Origin: Stenotrophomonas sp. Iso1
GTDB lineage: Bacteria; Pseudomonadota; Gammaproteobacteria; Xanthomonadales; Xanthomonadaceae
Length of the DNA: 64,000 nt
Assembly (NCBI RefSeq): GCF_027497995.1
Contig: NZ_JAODBT010000004.1
Span: 286,166-350,165, forward strand
Direction: 5' to 3'
Under the pieces are notes generated by a model. That model was not told the origin of the DNA and ran no database searches. It worked only from the letters and a program-made list of their open reading frames with translations. Each line of letters begins with the position of its first letter. Position 1 is the stretch's first letter. Position numbers and translations under genes: made by a program. This document shows positions 9,490 to 17,100 of the stretch, one piece after another.

Positions 9490-9684
9490 TTGGGAAAGGG
9501 TGCCGTGGGTTTCCGAACGATCAAAAACACCCCCTACCGCTCTTCCCTGCAAGCGAGGAGAGAGTGCGCAGCGCTCTCTGTATCCAGCACCGCCGCATTG
9601 CGCGAGGCAACGGAATAATGCGCCAACGGCCAAGCGTGAATTCCAACCCCGCCTGTGTTGCGGTGAATGCCAGGGACGAGGTTT

Positions 9685-9714
9685 CTGTAGGAGCGGTGGT
9701 CGCCGCTCCTACAG
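9685..9714. repeat. short palindromic repeat (CTGTAGGAGCG arms)
   Basis: Two perfect 11-bp arms (9685-9695 and 9704-9714) flank an 8-nt loop GTGGTCGC. I recall TGTAGGAGCGGC..CGCTCCTACA units as dispersed intergenic palindromes in Xanthomonadaceae and Pseudomonas. It lies just after the 3' end of the minus-strand M61 peptidase gene, so it could also act as its terminator. Confidence 0.6.
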
Positions 9715-9723
9715 GTTTCCTGC

Positions 9724-11643
9724 TTACTTCTTCGCGCTGAGAATCGGCGTCAGGTAATCGGTAGTGCCTTCGATGCGCTCCAGTACCGGGTAACGCAGGC
9801 CGCCGTGGTAATCGATGCTGAGCGTGCGGTACACGTCCATCTCTTTCACCAGCAGGCGAATCGACTGCTGGCCATCTTTGGCCGCGCGCACCGCTTCTTC
9901 CAGTTCGTCCGCGCTGTACTGCAGGTCGTTGACTGCCAGCACCTGCATGCCACTGCCAATGCCGGCGTTGAACGCAGCACTGTCCCAGCGCACTTCGCTC
10001 ACGCGCCCGGCGCTGTCCAGCGCCATGCCCAGCGAGTAGATGAAGTTGGCGCCACGGCCTTTCATCATCGCCTTGTAGTAAGCGCTGGGCTTGTCCTTGT
10101 AGACCAGCTTCCAGCCAGCGGCTTCGATACCGCCGGTCAGGCCTTGCCTGCGCTCAACGCGATCACCCAGAAACTGCGCCCAATCACCGCTGGGCTGTAC
10201 CTGCTCCAACGTCGCGGCGACATCCTCGAAGGTGTAGGTGTCCGGGCGTTCCCACTGGCCATCGTGCTGGCCGAAGAAGGCCTTGGCGAAATCATCCAGG
10301 CTGCGTTTGCCGCCGCTGAGTTTGCGGATGCGCACATCCGCCTCCAGCCACAGCATCTGGCCACCCTGGTAGTAGTCCTCGCTCATCTGGTAGCCGCGGT
10401 AGGGCTTGGGCTTGCGACGGGCGATGACCGGGTCGTTGGTGGTGTCGCCAAGCGAACGCCATTCCAGCCCCGGGCGGTTGTCAGCGTAGGTCGCTGCCAC
10501 CAGCGCCAGTGCATCGCGTGAAGCATCCAGCGGACGGATGCCGGAGCGTGCGGTCAGCACGTTGCCCCAATACTGGGTCTGCCCTTCGTACACCCACAGC
10601 AGGCTGCCCTGCATCGGCACGTTGTAGTTGAGCGTGGCCAGATCGGCCGGGCGACGGTACTTGCCGTCCCAGGAATGTGTGTACTCATGGCCGAGCAGGT
10701 CGCTGCTGCCGACCTTGGCATCCCAGCCGCTGAAGTAATCGCGGTCTTCGCTGTTTTCGCTGGAACGCTGGTGCTCCAGGCCGATGCCACCGAGCTGGTT
10801 GGTCACCGCGAACAGGAAGTCGTAATGGTCGTAGTGCTCGGCGCCAAACAGCTTGCGTGCCTGCGTGACCAGCGCGCGGTGCTGCTCGATATGCTCGGGT
10901 TTGGCTTCCAGATCCTTGGCGCGGTCAGCGAATACGTTCAAGCGCACGGGGCGGGTACCCGCCGCGGCGAGATCAATGGTGCGGTGATAGCGCCCAGCGA
11001 ATACCGGGGAATCCACCAGGATTTCCAGGTTGGTTGGCGCGTAGTGCACGGTGTCGCCGTCGCGGCGCGCCACGGTCAACGCGCTGGCCGCTTCCCAGCC
11101 TTGCGGGTAACGCGCACTGGCCTGGTAGGTGATGGCATGCGCTGCATGCCCGGCCGGGTACAACACCATCGCGTTCCACTGCAGGTTGAGCATGTTCGGT
11201 GTCATCACCGTGCGGCCCTGCGCCGAGTCGGTGGGACTGAGGAACTGGTACTCCATGCGCAGCTCGGTCACGCCCTCGGGCACCTGCACGTTGAAGGTGT
11301 AAACGTCGAGCGGGTCGCGCATCCACTGCAGACGTTGGCCGTTGGCGGTGATGACCAGGCCGGCCAGTTTCTCGATCTGGCCGGTCGGCGAATGGCTGCC
11401 CGGCAACCAGGCCGGGTAATGGAAGCGCTGCAGTCCGCCGCGCACCGGTACCGTCTGCCGCACCTTGAACACCCGTTGCCCCAGGTCGGTGGCATCCACG
11501 TCCAGAACAAGGGTGCCCGGATACGCCGCTTCGCTGATCGTGACGCCGCGTGCGTCCACCTTCGGCACATCCGGTGCCGCGTTCGCCATGCCCATGGCAG
11601 TCATCAGTGCAAAACCCAGCACTGCAGGACGGAGTACATGCAT
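9724..11643 (-). CDS. M61-family glycyl aminopeptidase-like protease with PDZ domain
   Basis: About 639 residues. The ATG at 11643 is chosen because a GAGG ribosome site precedes it and a signal peptide ending in ANA follows. TTG and GTG codons immediately upstream are less likely. The catalytic zinc motif HEYTHSWDGKYRRP lies near residues 315-330, typical of M61. A PDZ-like segment is at about residues 530-600 (LGMALDSAGRVSEVRWDSAAFNAGIGSGMQVLAVND). M61 enzymes release N-terminal Gly or Ala from peptides, and this one should be periplasmic. It is monocistronic. Family assignment is firm; substrate is unknown. Confidence 0.9.
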   Translation of the reverse strand: MHVLRPAVLGFALMTAMGMANAAPDVPKVDARGVTISEAAYPGTLVLDVDATDLGQRVFKVRQTVPVRGGLQRFHYPAWLPGSHSPTGQIEKLAGLVITANGQRLQWMRDPLDVYTFNVQVPEGVTELRMEYQFLSPTDSAQGRTVMTPNMLNLQWNAMVLYPAGHAAHAITYQASARYPQGWEAASALTVARRDGDTVHYAPTNLEILVDSPVFAGRYHRTIDLAAAGTRPVRLNVFADRAKDLEAKPEHIEQHRALVTQARKLFGAEHYDHYDFLFAVTNQLGGIGLEHQRSSENSEDRDYFSGWDAKVGSSDLLGHEYTHSWDGKYRRPADLATLNYNVPMQGSLLWVYEGQTQYWGNVLTARSGIRPLDASRDALALVAATYADNRPGLEWRSLGDTTNDPVIARRKPKPYRGYQMSEDYYQGGQMLWLEADVRIRKLSGGKRSLDDFAKAFFGQHDGQWERPDTYTFEDVAATLEQVQPSGDWAQFLGDRVERRQGLTGGIEAAGWKLVYKDKPSAYYKAMMKGRGANFIYSLGMALDSAGRVSEVRWDSAAFNAGIGSGMQVLAVNDLQYSADELEEAVRAAKDGQQSIRLLVKEMDVYRTLSIDYHGGLRYPVLERIEGTTDYLTPILSAKK

Positions 11644-11737
11644 CACCAACCTCGTTTTTGTCAGAGAGGGCCATGATGCGCCGCCGCTGCGTGGCCTGAC
11701 ACGGGCCGTTAGGCATGGCTGTCGACCGATGTCGTGA

Positions 11738-12133
11738 TCAGCCGACCTCTTCCGTCAGCCTATCCTCGTCATCCATCGCGACACATGTGGCCTGGGGCAG
11801 TGGTTGGTCCTGCAAGGCCTGTGCGTAGCCAATCCCCCACTCGCGCATTGCCAACAGCACCGGCTGCAGTGTTTGACCCAACGCGGTCAACGCATAGTCC
11901 ACACGCGGTGGTACTTCGGGATGGACGGTGCGGTGGACGATGCCTGCCTGCTCCAATTCGCGCAGTTGCAGCGTCAGCATGCGCTGGGTAACCGAAGGAA
12001 TGGCCCGACTCAGTTCCATGAAGCGCTTCTTTCCACCCAAAAGATGGAACAGCACGATCGGCTTCCATGTGCCTCCCATGACCGACAGCGTGGTCTCAAC
12101 GGCACAACCGCTTTTATTGTTCAGTCGTCGCAT
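11738..12133 (-). CDS. HxlR-family winged-helix regulator
   Basis: A 131-residue winged-helix regulator. The N-terminal CAVETTLSVMGGTWKPIVLFHLLGGKKRFMEL and SVTQRMLTLQLRELEQAGIVHRTVHPEVPPRVDYALTALG-type order is the HxlR signature. Cys10 is in the position of the redox-sensing Cys of YodB/QorR-type HxlR regulators. It is divergent from an oxidoreductase gene, a common arrangement in which the regulator represses the enzyme until electrophile or quinone stress. A perfect inverted repeat sits between them. Confidence 0.9.
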   Translation of the reverse strand: MRRLNNKSGCAVETTLSVMGGTWKPIVLFHLLGGKKRFMELSRAIPSVTQRMLTLQLRELEQAGIVHRTVHPEVPPRVDYALTALGQTLQPVLLAMREWGIGYAQALQDQPLPQATCVAMDDEDRLTEEVG

Positions 12134-12202
12134 GCGTACCTGCCCAGAAATCGGTTGAATGAGCCATCCCAGACGCGAAGAGGTCGGCTCCGTTCTTTAC
12201 TT

Positions 12203-12231
12203 ACATTTTTGATACTACAGTTCAAAAATGT
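12203..12231. promoter_or_regulatory. candidate HxlR operator (perfect 10-bp inverted repeat)
   Basis: ACATTTTTGA at 12203-12212 and TCAAAAATGT at 12222-12231 form a perfect inverted repeat with a 9-bp spacer in the 194-bp region between the divergent hxlR-type gene and the oxidoreductase gene. It is conspicuously AT-rich against its surroundings, and its size suits a dimeric winged-helix regulator. Function is inferred from position. Confidence 0.6.
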
Positions 12232-12327
12232 GCGTTATCGCCATTTGGATACTTTACATGCAGGATGATCGCGGCGGTCGGCGGCACGATGGCAACCGGC
12301 TGCGCCCCCCTCGCCTAAAGGATCCGT

Positions 12328-13335
12328 ATGCAAGCCATTCAACTCCAACAACCCGGCGGCCTGGACCACCTGCACCTGGTCGAACTGCAAGCCCCCAGCG
12401 CTCCGGCAGCAGGCGAGATCCAGGTGCGCATCCACGCCAGTTCGCTCAACTACCACGACCTGCTGGTGGTAACCGGCGCCTCCCCAACCGCTGACAAACG
12501 CATCCCGATGGCGGACGGTGCCGGCATCGTCACCGCCGTGGGTGAGGCGGTGACCGAATTCGCCGTGGGCGATGCCGTGGTGGCCTGCTTCTTCCCCGGA
12601 TGGCAAGCAGGTCGTGCGTTGCCCGTCGGCTTTGGCAGCGTGCCCGGGGACGGCGTGGACGGCTTTGCCCGCGAATACGTCACCGTGTCGGCCAACGCCT
12701 TTACCCACGCCCCCAAGGGCTACAGCCATGAAGAGGCTTCCACGCTGACCACGGCGGGCCTTACCGCTTGGCGGGCCTTGGTGGTGGATGCCGGCATCCG
12801 CGCAGGCGATACCGTTCTGGTGCTGGGCACCGGCGGGGTGTCCATCTTTGCCTTGCAGTTGGCCAAGTCCATGGGCGCACGCGTGATTGCCACCACCTCC
12901 AGCGACGCGAAGCAGCAGCGTCTGTTGGCGCTGGGAGCCGATACCGTCATCAATTACAAAGAGCAGCCGGAATGGGGCGACGCGGTGCTGGCCGCCACCG
13001 GCGGACGCGGGGCCGACATCGTGGTCGAAGTGGGCGGGGCCGGCACACTGCCGCAGTCCATTCGCGCCTGCGCGGCCGGCGGCCATATTGCGTTGATCGG
13101 CGTGCTCACCGGTTTTTCGGGCGATGTGCCCACCACGGAAATGATGATCAAGCACCAGACCCTCAAGGGCCTGGTAGTGGGCAGCCGTGAGCAGCAGCAG
13201 GATCTGGTGCGGGCACTGGATACCTTCAGCTGGCGCCCGGTGATCGACAGCCGTTACCCGCTGGCACAGATTGCGGACGCCTTTTCCCGGCAGCAGGCCG
13301 GCAAACACTTCGGCAAGATCTGCCTGCACTACTGA
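12328..13335 (+). CDS. NAD(P)-dependent alcohol dehydrogenase / quinone-reductase-like MDR enzyme
   Basis: A 335-residue medium-chain dehydrogenase/reductase. The GroES-like N-terminal half is followed by a Rossmann fold with VLVLGTGGVSIFALQLAKSMGARVIATTSS near residues 165-195. No structural-zinc Cys cluster is visible, so it belongs with zinc-independent members such as quinone oxidoreductases. It probably reduces reactive carbonyls or quinones using NAD(P)H. It is transcribed away from the HxlR regulator and is probably repressed by it. The exact substrate cannot be read from sequence. Confidence 0.85.
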   Translation: MQAIQLQQPGGLDHLHLVELQAPSAPAAGEIQVRIHASSLNYHDLLVVTGASPTADKRIPMADGAGIVTAVGEAVTEFAVGDAVVACFFPGWQAGRALPVGFGSVPGDGVDGFAREYVTVSANAFTHAPKGYSHEEASTLTTAGLTAWRALVVDAGIRAGDTVLVLGTGGVSIFALQLAKSMGARVIATTSSDAKQQRLLALGADTVINYKEQPEWGDAVLAATGGRGADIVVEVGGAGTLPQSIRACAAGGHIALIGVLTGFSGDVPTTEMMIKHQTLKGLVVGSREQQQDLVRALDTFSWRPVIDSRYPLAQIADAFSRQQAGKHFGKICLHY

Positions 13336-13407
13336 GCGCACGGATCGCAAAGACCGTGAGCTGTGGGCCTTCGCCGCCGATCACCGGCCGGCCCATTTCC
13401 ATCACGA

Positions 13408-13432
13408 CGCGGGGCACATGCAATGCCCCGCG
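13408..13432. terminator. convergent terminator hairpin
   Basis: CGCGGGGCA (13408-13416) and TGCCCCGCG (13424-13432) form a perfect 9-bp stem with a 7-nt loop. It lies between the converging oxidoreductase and LysR genes. There is no T-run, so the terminator call rests on position and stability. Confidence 0.5.
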
Positions 13433-13438
13433 CCGCGC

Positions 13439-14344
13439 CTACGATTCGTCCAACGCAGCAAAGCTTGTGGCCAGGTGATCGATGAACAGTCGCACCGATG
13501 GCAGCAGGCCGCGGCGCGACGGGAACACGGCGTGGATGATTTCCTTCGGCGGCGCCCATTCCGGTGCCACGTGTTTCAAGCGGCCATCGTCCAGTGCTTC
13601 GCGCACGATCATCGTCGGCAACTGCGCCACGCCCACGCCGGCCAGTGCGGCCTCGTGCAGCACCATCATGCCGCGCGTGATCAGACGCGGATGGTGAGGT
13701 ACTTCGGCGGTGGCGCCATTCGGGCCCACCAGCCGCCACACGTGCTCACCCTGCGGCACGCCCAGCGCCAGGCTGGGCAGCATGTGCAGGTCGGCGGGGC
13801 CATGCGCCATGCCGCAGCGTTCCAACAAAGCGGGTGCGGCCACCAGGCACTGCGTGCGTTCGGCCAACACCTTCAGCACCAGCTCGCTGTCTTCCAGCGG
13901 CGGCGGGCGCACGCGGATGGCGAGGTCGAAGCCTTCGGCGATCACATCGATGCGGCGGTTGGTGGCTTCCAGGTGCACCTGCACTTCGGGGCAGCGCGCC
14001 ATGAAGTCGGCCACCATCGTCGCCACGCGGAAATCCAGCAGCATCGTCGGGCAGCTCAGCCGCACCACGCCGCGCGGCGCGGAGCGGGTCATCTCGATGG
14101 ACTCGGCAGCCGCTTCGGCTTCCACCAGCATCGCGCGGCAGTGGGCATAGAAGGTCTGGCCCACGTCGGTTACCGAAAAGTGCCGGGTGGAACGCTGGAT
14201 CAGGCGCACGCCCAAACGCTCCTCCAGCAGCGCGATGCGCCGGCTCAACTTGGATTTGGGCTCGCCCAGCGCGCGCCCGGCCGGGGCGAAACCGCCGTGC
14301 TCGACCACCTTGGCGAAGTAGTACAGGTCGTTCAGGTCCTGCAT
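13439..14344 (-). CDS. LysR-family transcriptional regulator (divergent from pirin)
   Basis: About 301 residues from the preferred ATG at 14344, which has GGGGTGA just upstream; a GTG at 14365 would add seven residues. The N-terminal winged helix reads MQDLNDLYYFAKVVEHGGFAPAGRALGEPKSKLSRRIALLEERLGVRLIQRSTR-like, typical of LysR. The rest is the periplasmic-binding-like effector domain. It is divergent from a pirin gene, which is probably its target. The short arms AGATAGG (14367-14373) and CCTATCT (14419-14425) in the gap may be its half-sites. Confidence 0.9.
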   Translation of the reverse strand: MQDLNDLYYFAKVVEHGGFAPAGRALGEPKSKLSRRIALLEERLGVRLIQRSTRHFSVTDVGQTFYAHCRAMLVEAEAAAESIEMTRSAPRGVVRLSCPTMLLDFRVATMVADFMARCPEVQVHLEATNRRIDVIAEGFDLAIRVRPPPLEDSELVLKVLAERTQCLVAAPALLERCGMAHGPADLHMLPSLALGVPQGEHVWRLVGPNGATAEVPHHPRLITRGMMVLHEAALAGVGVAQLPTMIVREALDDGRLKHVAPEWAPPKEIIHAVFPSRRGLLPSVRLFIDHLATSFAALDES

Positions 14345-14366
14345 CGAGGTCACCCCATCGTTCACC

Positions 14367-14425
14367 AGATAGGACTATGAGACCACTTTTTGCCGTCTAC
14401 CGGGCGCAGTGTTCCAAACCTATCT
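14367..14425. promoter_or_regulatory. divergent LysR/pirin promoter region with paired half-sites
   Basis: AGATAGG (14367-14373) and its exact reverse complement CCTATCT (14419-14425) flank the centre of the 126-bp divergent region, 45 bp apart. LysR tetramers often bind two separated sites, so this is a plausible operator pair, though 7-bp matches can occur by chance. Confidence 0.35.
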
Positions 14426-14470
14426 TTGCTCCAACGAAAGGCGCAGCCGCGCCGCCAACGGAGCAGAAAC

Positions 14471-15337
14471 ATGAAGAAGATCAGTGGCCTCTATAGCGCA
14501 CCCCGCCCGCATTGGGTCGGCGACGGCTTTCCGGTCCGTTCGCTGTTCTCCTACAACACGCACGGCCGTCAGCTGAGCCCATTCCTGCTGCTGGACCATG
14601 CCGGCCCCGCCGAGTTCACCCCGACCGACACCCCGCGTGGCGTCGGCCAGCATCCGCACCGTGGCTTCGAGACAGTGACCATCGTCTATGAGGGCGAAGT
14701 GGCCCACCGCGATTCCACCGGCGCTGGCGGCGAGATCGGCCCGGGCGACGTGCAGTGGATGACCGCCGCCTCCGGCATCCTGCATGAGGAATTCCACTCC
14801 GAAGCCTTCACCCAGCGCGGTGGCAAGCTGGAGATGGTGCAGCTGTGGGTGAACCTGCCGGCCAAGGACAAGATGTCCGCACCGGGTTACCAGAACATCA
14901 GCAACGCCGACATCCCGGTCGTCCAACTGCCTGATGGCGCCGGCAAGGTCCGCGTGATTGCCGGTGAGTTCGGTGGCCAGCGTGGCCCGGCCCGCACCCA
15001 CACACCGATGGATGTCTGGGACCTGCGCCTGCAGCGCGATCACCACACCACGCTGGACTTCGCCGAAGGCAACACCGTGGCGATGGTGGTGCTGCACGGC
15101 ACGGTGTTGTTCAACGGCAGCCAGGTGGCGCGAGAAGGCCAGATGGTGCTGTTTGACCGCACTGCCGGCGAGGTGGAACTGGAAGCCAACACCGACGCCA
15201 CCGTGCTGGTCCTGGCGGGCGAGCCGATTGATGAGCCCATCGCCGGCTATGGCCCGTTCGTGATGAACACGCAGGACGAAATCCGTCAGGCGATGGAGGA
15301 CTTCAACTCCGGACGCTTCGGCCAGATCACCGCCTGA
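14471..15337 (+). CDS. pirin family protein
   Basis: A 288-residue bicupin. The pirin signature lies near residues 50-110: GVGQHPHRGFETVTIVYEGEVAHRDS, then ASGILHEEFHSE. The metal ligands HPHRGFE plus a later His/Glu pair appear intact. Pirins bind Fe or Ni and include quercetin 2,3-dioxygenases and redox sensors. The ATG at 14471 is chosen for the conserved start MKKISGLYSAP. The divergent LysR gene probably regulates it. Two isochorismatase-fold hydrolase genes lie downstream beyond a terminator. Confidence 0.9.
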   Translation: MKKISGLYSAPRPHWVGDGFPVRSLFSYNTHGRQLSPFLLLDHAGPAEFTPTDTPRGVGQHPHRGFETVTIVYEGEVAHRDSTGAGGEIGPGDVQWMTAASGILHEEFHSEAFTQRGGKLEMVQLWVNLPAKDKMSAPGYQNISNADIPVVQLPDGAGKVRVIAGEFGGQRGPARTHTPMDVWDLRLQRDHHTTLDFAEGNTVAMVVLHGTVLFNGSQVAREGQMVLFDRTAGEVELEANTDATVLVLAGEPIDEPIAGYGPFVMNTQDEIRQAMEDFNSGRFGQITA

Positions 15338-15345
15338 TTCCCCGC

Positions 15346-15367
15346 GACCGGGCGTTATCGCCCGGTC
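15346..15367 (+). terminator. terminator-like hairpin after the pirin gene
   Basis: A perfect 9-bp stem GACCGGGCG / CGCCCGGTC with a TTAT loop begins 9 bp after the pirin stop. The tail ATTCC is weak, so some read-through into the hydrolase genes is possible. Confidence 0.6.
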
Positions 15368-15436
15368 ATTCCGCTGTCGCGTCCGCATAACTCCCGCAGC
15401 GCGATGTTGCTGCTCAGTTCTCAAGAGATCACGCCG

Positions 15437-16126
15437 ATGAATGCCTTCCCGTACGCCGCAAATTTCAATGGTGCAAAGCCGGTAATCGATCCGGACAACG
15501 TCGCCATGCTGCTGATCGACCACCAGAGCGGCCTGTTCCAGACCGTGCATGACATGCCGTTCACCACGCTGCGCCGGCTCGCCTCGACACTCGCGAAAAT
15601 CGCCACGCTGGCGAAGATTCCGGTCATTACCACCGCCTCTGTGCCGCAGGGTCCGAATGGCCCGCTGATTCCGGAAATCCACCAGAACGCACCCCACGCC
15701 AAATACGTGCCGCGCAAGGGTGAGATCAACGCCTGGGACAACCCTGATTTCGTGCAGGCCGTGAAGGACACGGGCAAGAAGCAGCTGATCATCGCCGGCA
15801 CCATCACCAGCGTGTGCATGGCATTCCCATCGATCGCTGCGGTGGCTGATGGCTATCAGGTGTTCGCGGTGATTGATGCCTCCGGCACCTATTCCAAACA
15901 GGCGCAGGAAGTGACGCTGGCGCGGATGATGCAGGCCGGTGTGGTGGTGATCGACGTCGCTGCCGTGGCCTCGGAACTGCAGAAGACCTGGAACCGCGAA
16001 GACGCAGCCGAGTGGGCGCAGGCCTACACGCAGATTTTCCCGAACTACCAGTTGCTGATCGAGAGCTACACCAAGGCACAGGAAGTCGTGCAGAACCACG
16101 AACCGCTCGACTCACAACGCAGCTGA
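15437..16126 (+). CDS. isochorismatase-fold (cysteine hydrolase) family protein, YcaC-like
   Basis: A 229-residue cysteine hydrolase. The presumed triad is Asp28 (MLLIDHQSG), a Lys within VPRKGEINAW, and Cys in TSVCMAFPS with the usual preceding cis-peptide region. This is the YcaC-type subgroup, whose substrates are mostly unknown. The start at 15437 begins a conserved-looking N-terminus; an ATG at 15404 is an alternative. A paralogue of the same fold lies 104 bp downstream, separated by a small hairpin. Confidence 0.85.
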   Translation: MNAFPYAANFNGAKPVIDPDNVAMLLIDHQSGLFQTVHDMPFTTLRRLASTLAKIATLAKIPVITTASVPQGPNGPLIPEIHQNAPHAKYVPRKGEINAWDNPDFVQAVKDTGKKQLIIAGTITSVCMAFPSIAAVADGYQVFAVIDASGTYSKQAQEVTLARMMQAGVVVIDVAAVASELQKTWNREDAAEWAQAYTQIFPNYQLLIESYTKAQEVVQNHEPLDSQRS

Positions 16127-16174
16127 GTACAGGAGCACCGCCCTGCCATTGCCGCAGGCCGGCGCGGCTTGACC

Positions 16175-16195
16175 GGGCAACCCGCACGGTTGCCC
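16175..16195. other. intercistronic hairpin between the two hydrolase genes
   Basis: GGGCAACC (16175-16182) and GGTTGCCC (16188-16195) form an 8-bp stem with a 5-nt loop in the gap between the hydrolase genes. There is no T-run. It may adjust expression of the two genes or stabilise mRNA. Confidence 0.4.
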
Positions 16196-16230
16196 ACCGC
16201 TGAAACACACCCCACCCGAGGAGCCACACT

Positions 16231-16872
16231 ATGACCAGTGAAACCAGACGCGATCCCATCAAAGACGACCTGCTGACCCCGGAAAACGCAGCGCTGATCG
16301 TCATCGACTACCAGCCCGTGCAGGTGAACTCCATCGCCTCGATGGACCGCCAGCTGCTGGTCAACCACATCGTCGGCGTTGCCAAGGCCGCAAAGGTCTA
16401 CGGGCTGCCGATCGTGCACTCCACCGTCAACGTAAAGACCGGCTTGAACAAGCCGCCGATCCCGCAGCTGCGCAAGGTGTTGAAGGACGAACCCACCTAC
16501 GACCGCACCACCATCAACTCGTGGGAAGACGTGGAATTCCGCAAGGCCGTGGAAGCCACCGGCCGCAAGAAGCTGATCATGACCGCGCTGTGGACCGAAG
16601 CCTGCCTCACCTTCCCCGCGCTGGATGCGTTGCGCGAAGGTTACGAGGTGTACGTGCCGGTGGATGCCGTTGGCGGCACGTCATTGGCCGCCCACGATGC
16701 CGCGCTGCGCCGCATCGAACAGGCCGGCGCAAAGCTGATCAGCGTGCCGCAGCTTTTCTGCGAACTGCAGCGCGACTGGAACCGCGCCGACACCGCGAAG
16801 CAATTCATGGAGCTGTTCATCACCACCGGCGGCACGGCGGGCATTCAGTTCTCCTACGACGCTACGGAGTAA
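16231..16872 (+). CDS. isochorismatase-fold (cysteine hydrolase) family protein
   Basis: A 213-residue isochorismatase-fold hydrolase starting after AGGAG (16219-16223). The triad candidates are Asp30 in LIVIDYQPVQV, the Lys after LRKVLKDEPTYDRTTINSW, and Cys in WTEACLTFP. The fold matches the upstream gene but the sequences differ clearly, so this is an old duplication or a separate acquisition. Substrate is unknown. A good terminator follows. Confidence 0.85.
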   Translation: MTSETRRDPIKDDLLTPENAALIVIDYQPVQVNSIASMDRQLLVNHIVGVAKAAKVYGLPIVHSTVNVKTGLNKPPIPQLRKVLKDEPTYDRTTINSWEDVEFRKAVEATGRKKLIMTALWTEACLTFPALDALREGYEVYVPVDAVGGTSLAAHDAALRRIEQAGAKLISVPQLFCELQRDWNRADTAKQFMELFITTGGTAGIQFSYDATE

Positions 16873-16926
16873 CGCCAGCGCGGTTGAAGCACTGAGACCA
16901 GCAGCGTCATCGCCAACGGTCTAGCC

Positions 16927-16965
16927 ACCGCTCCCGTCGCCTGAGGCGAAAGGGAGCGGTGTTTT
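16927..16965 (+). terminator. rho-independent terminator
   Basis: Stem ACCGCTCCC / GGGAGCGGT (16927-16935 and 16952-16960) enclosing a smaller TCGCC-TGA-GGCGA stem, followed by GTTTT. It closes the pirin/hydrolase region. Confidence 0.8.
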
Positions 16966-17100
16966 ATGGGGAGTGCTGGAAAAAAGTGCCTTCCGAGCCC
17001 AATTCAGCCCCCCACAAACCCCGCACTATCCGAAGGTCCAGTTCCGCCAGCCACCGTCACCGCGTTACCGTCGGGCGGTAGTTTCCTCTCGGTAGTCACC

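Noticed and set aside
14420..16099. A 559-residue open frame on the minus strand
   Set aside because: Antisense to the pirin and first cysteine hydrolase genes and crosses their terminator; no domain recognised.
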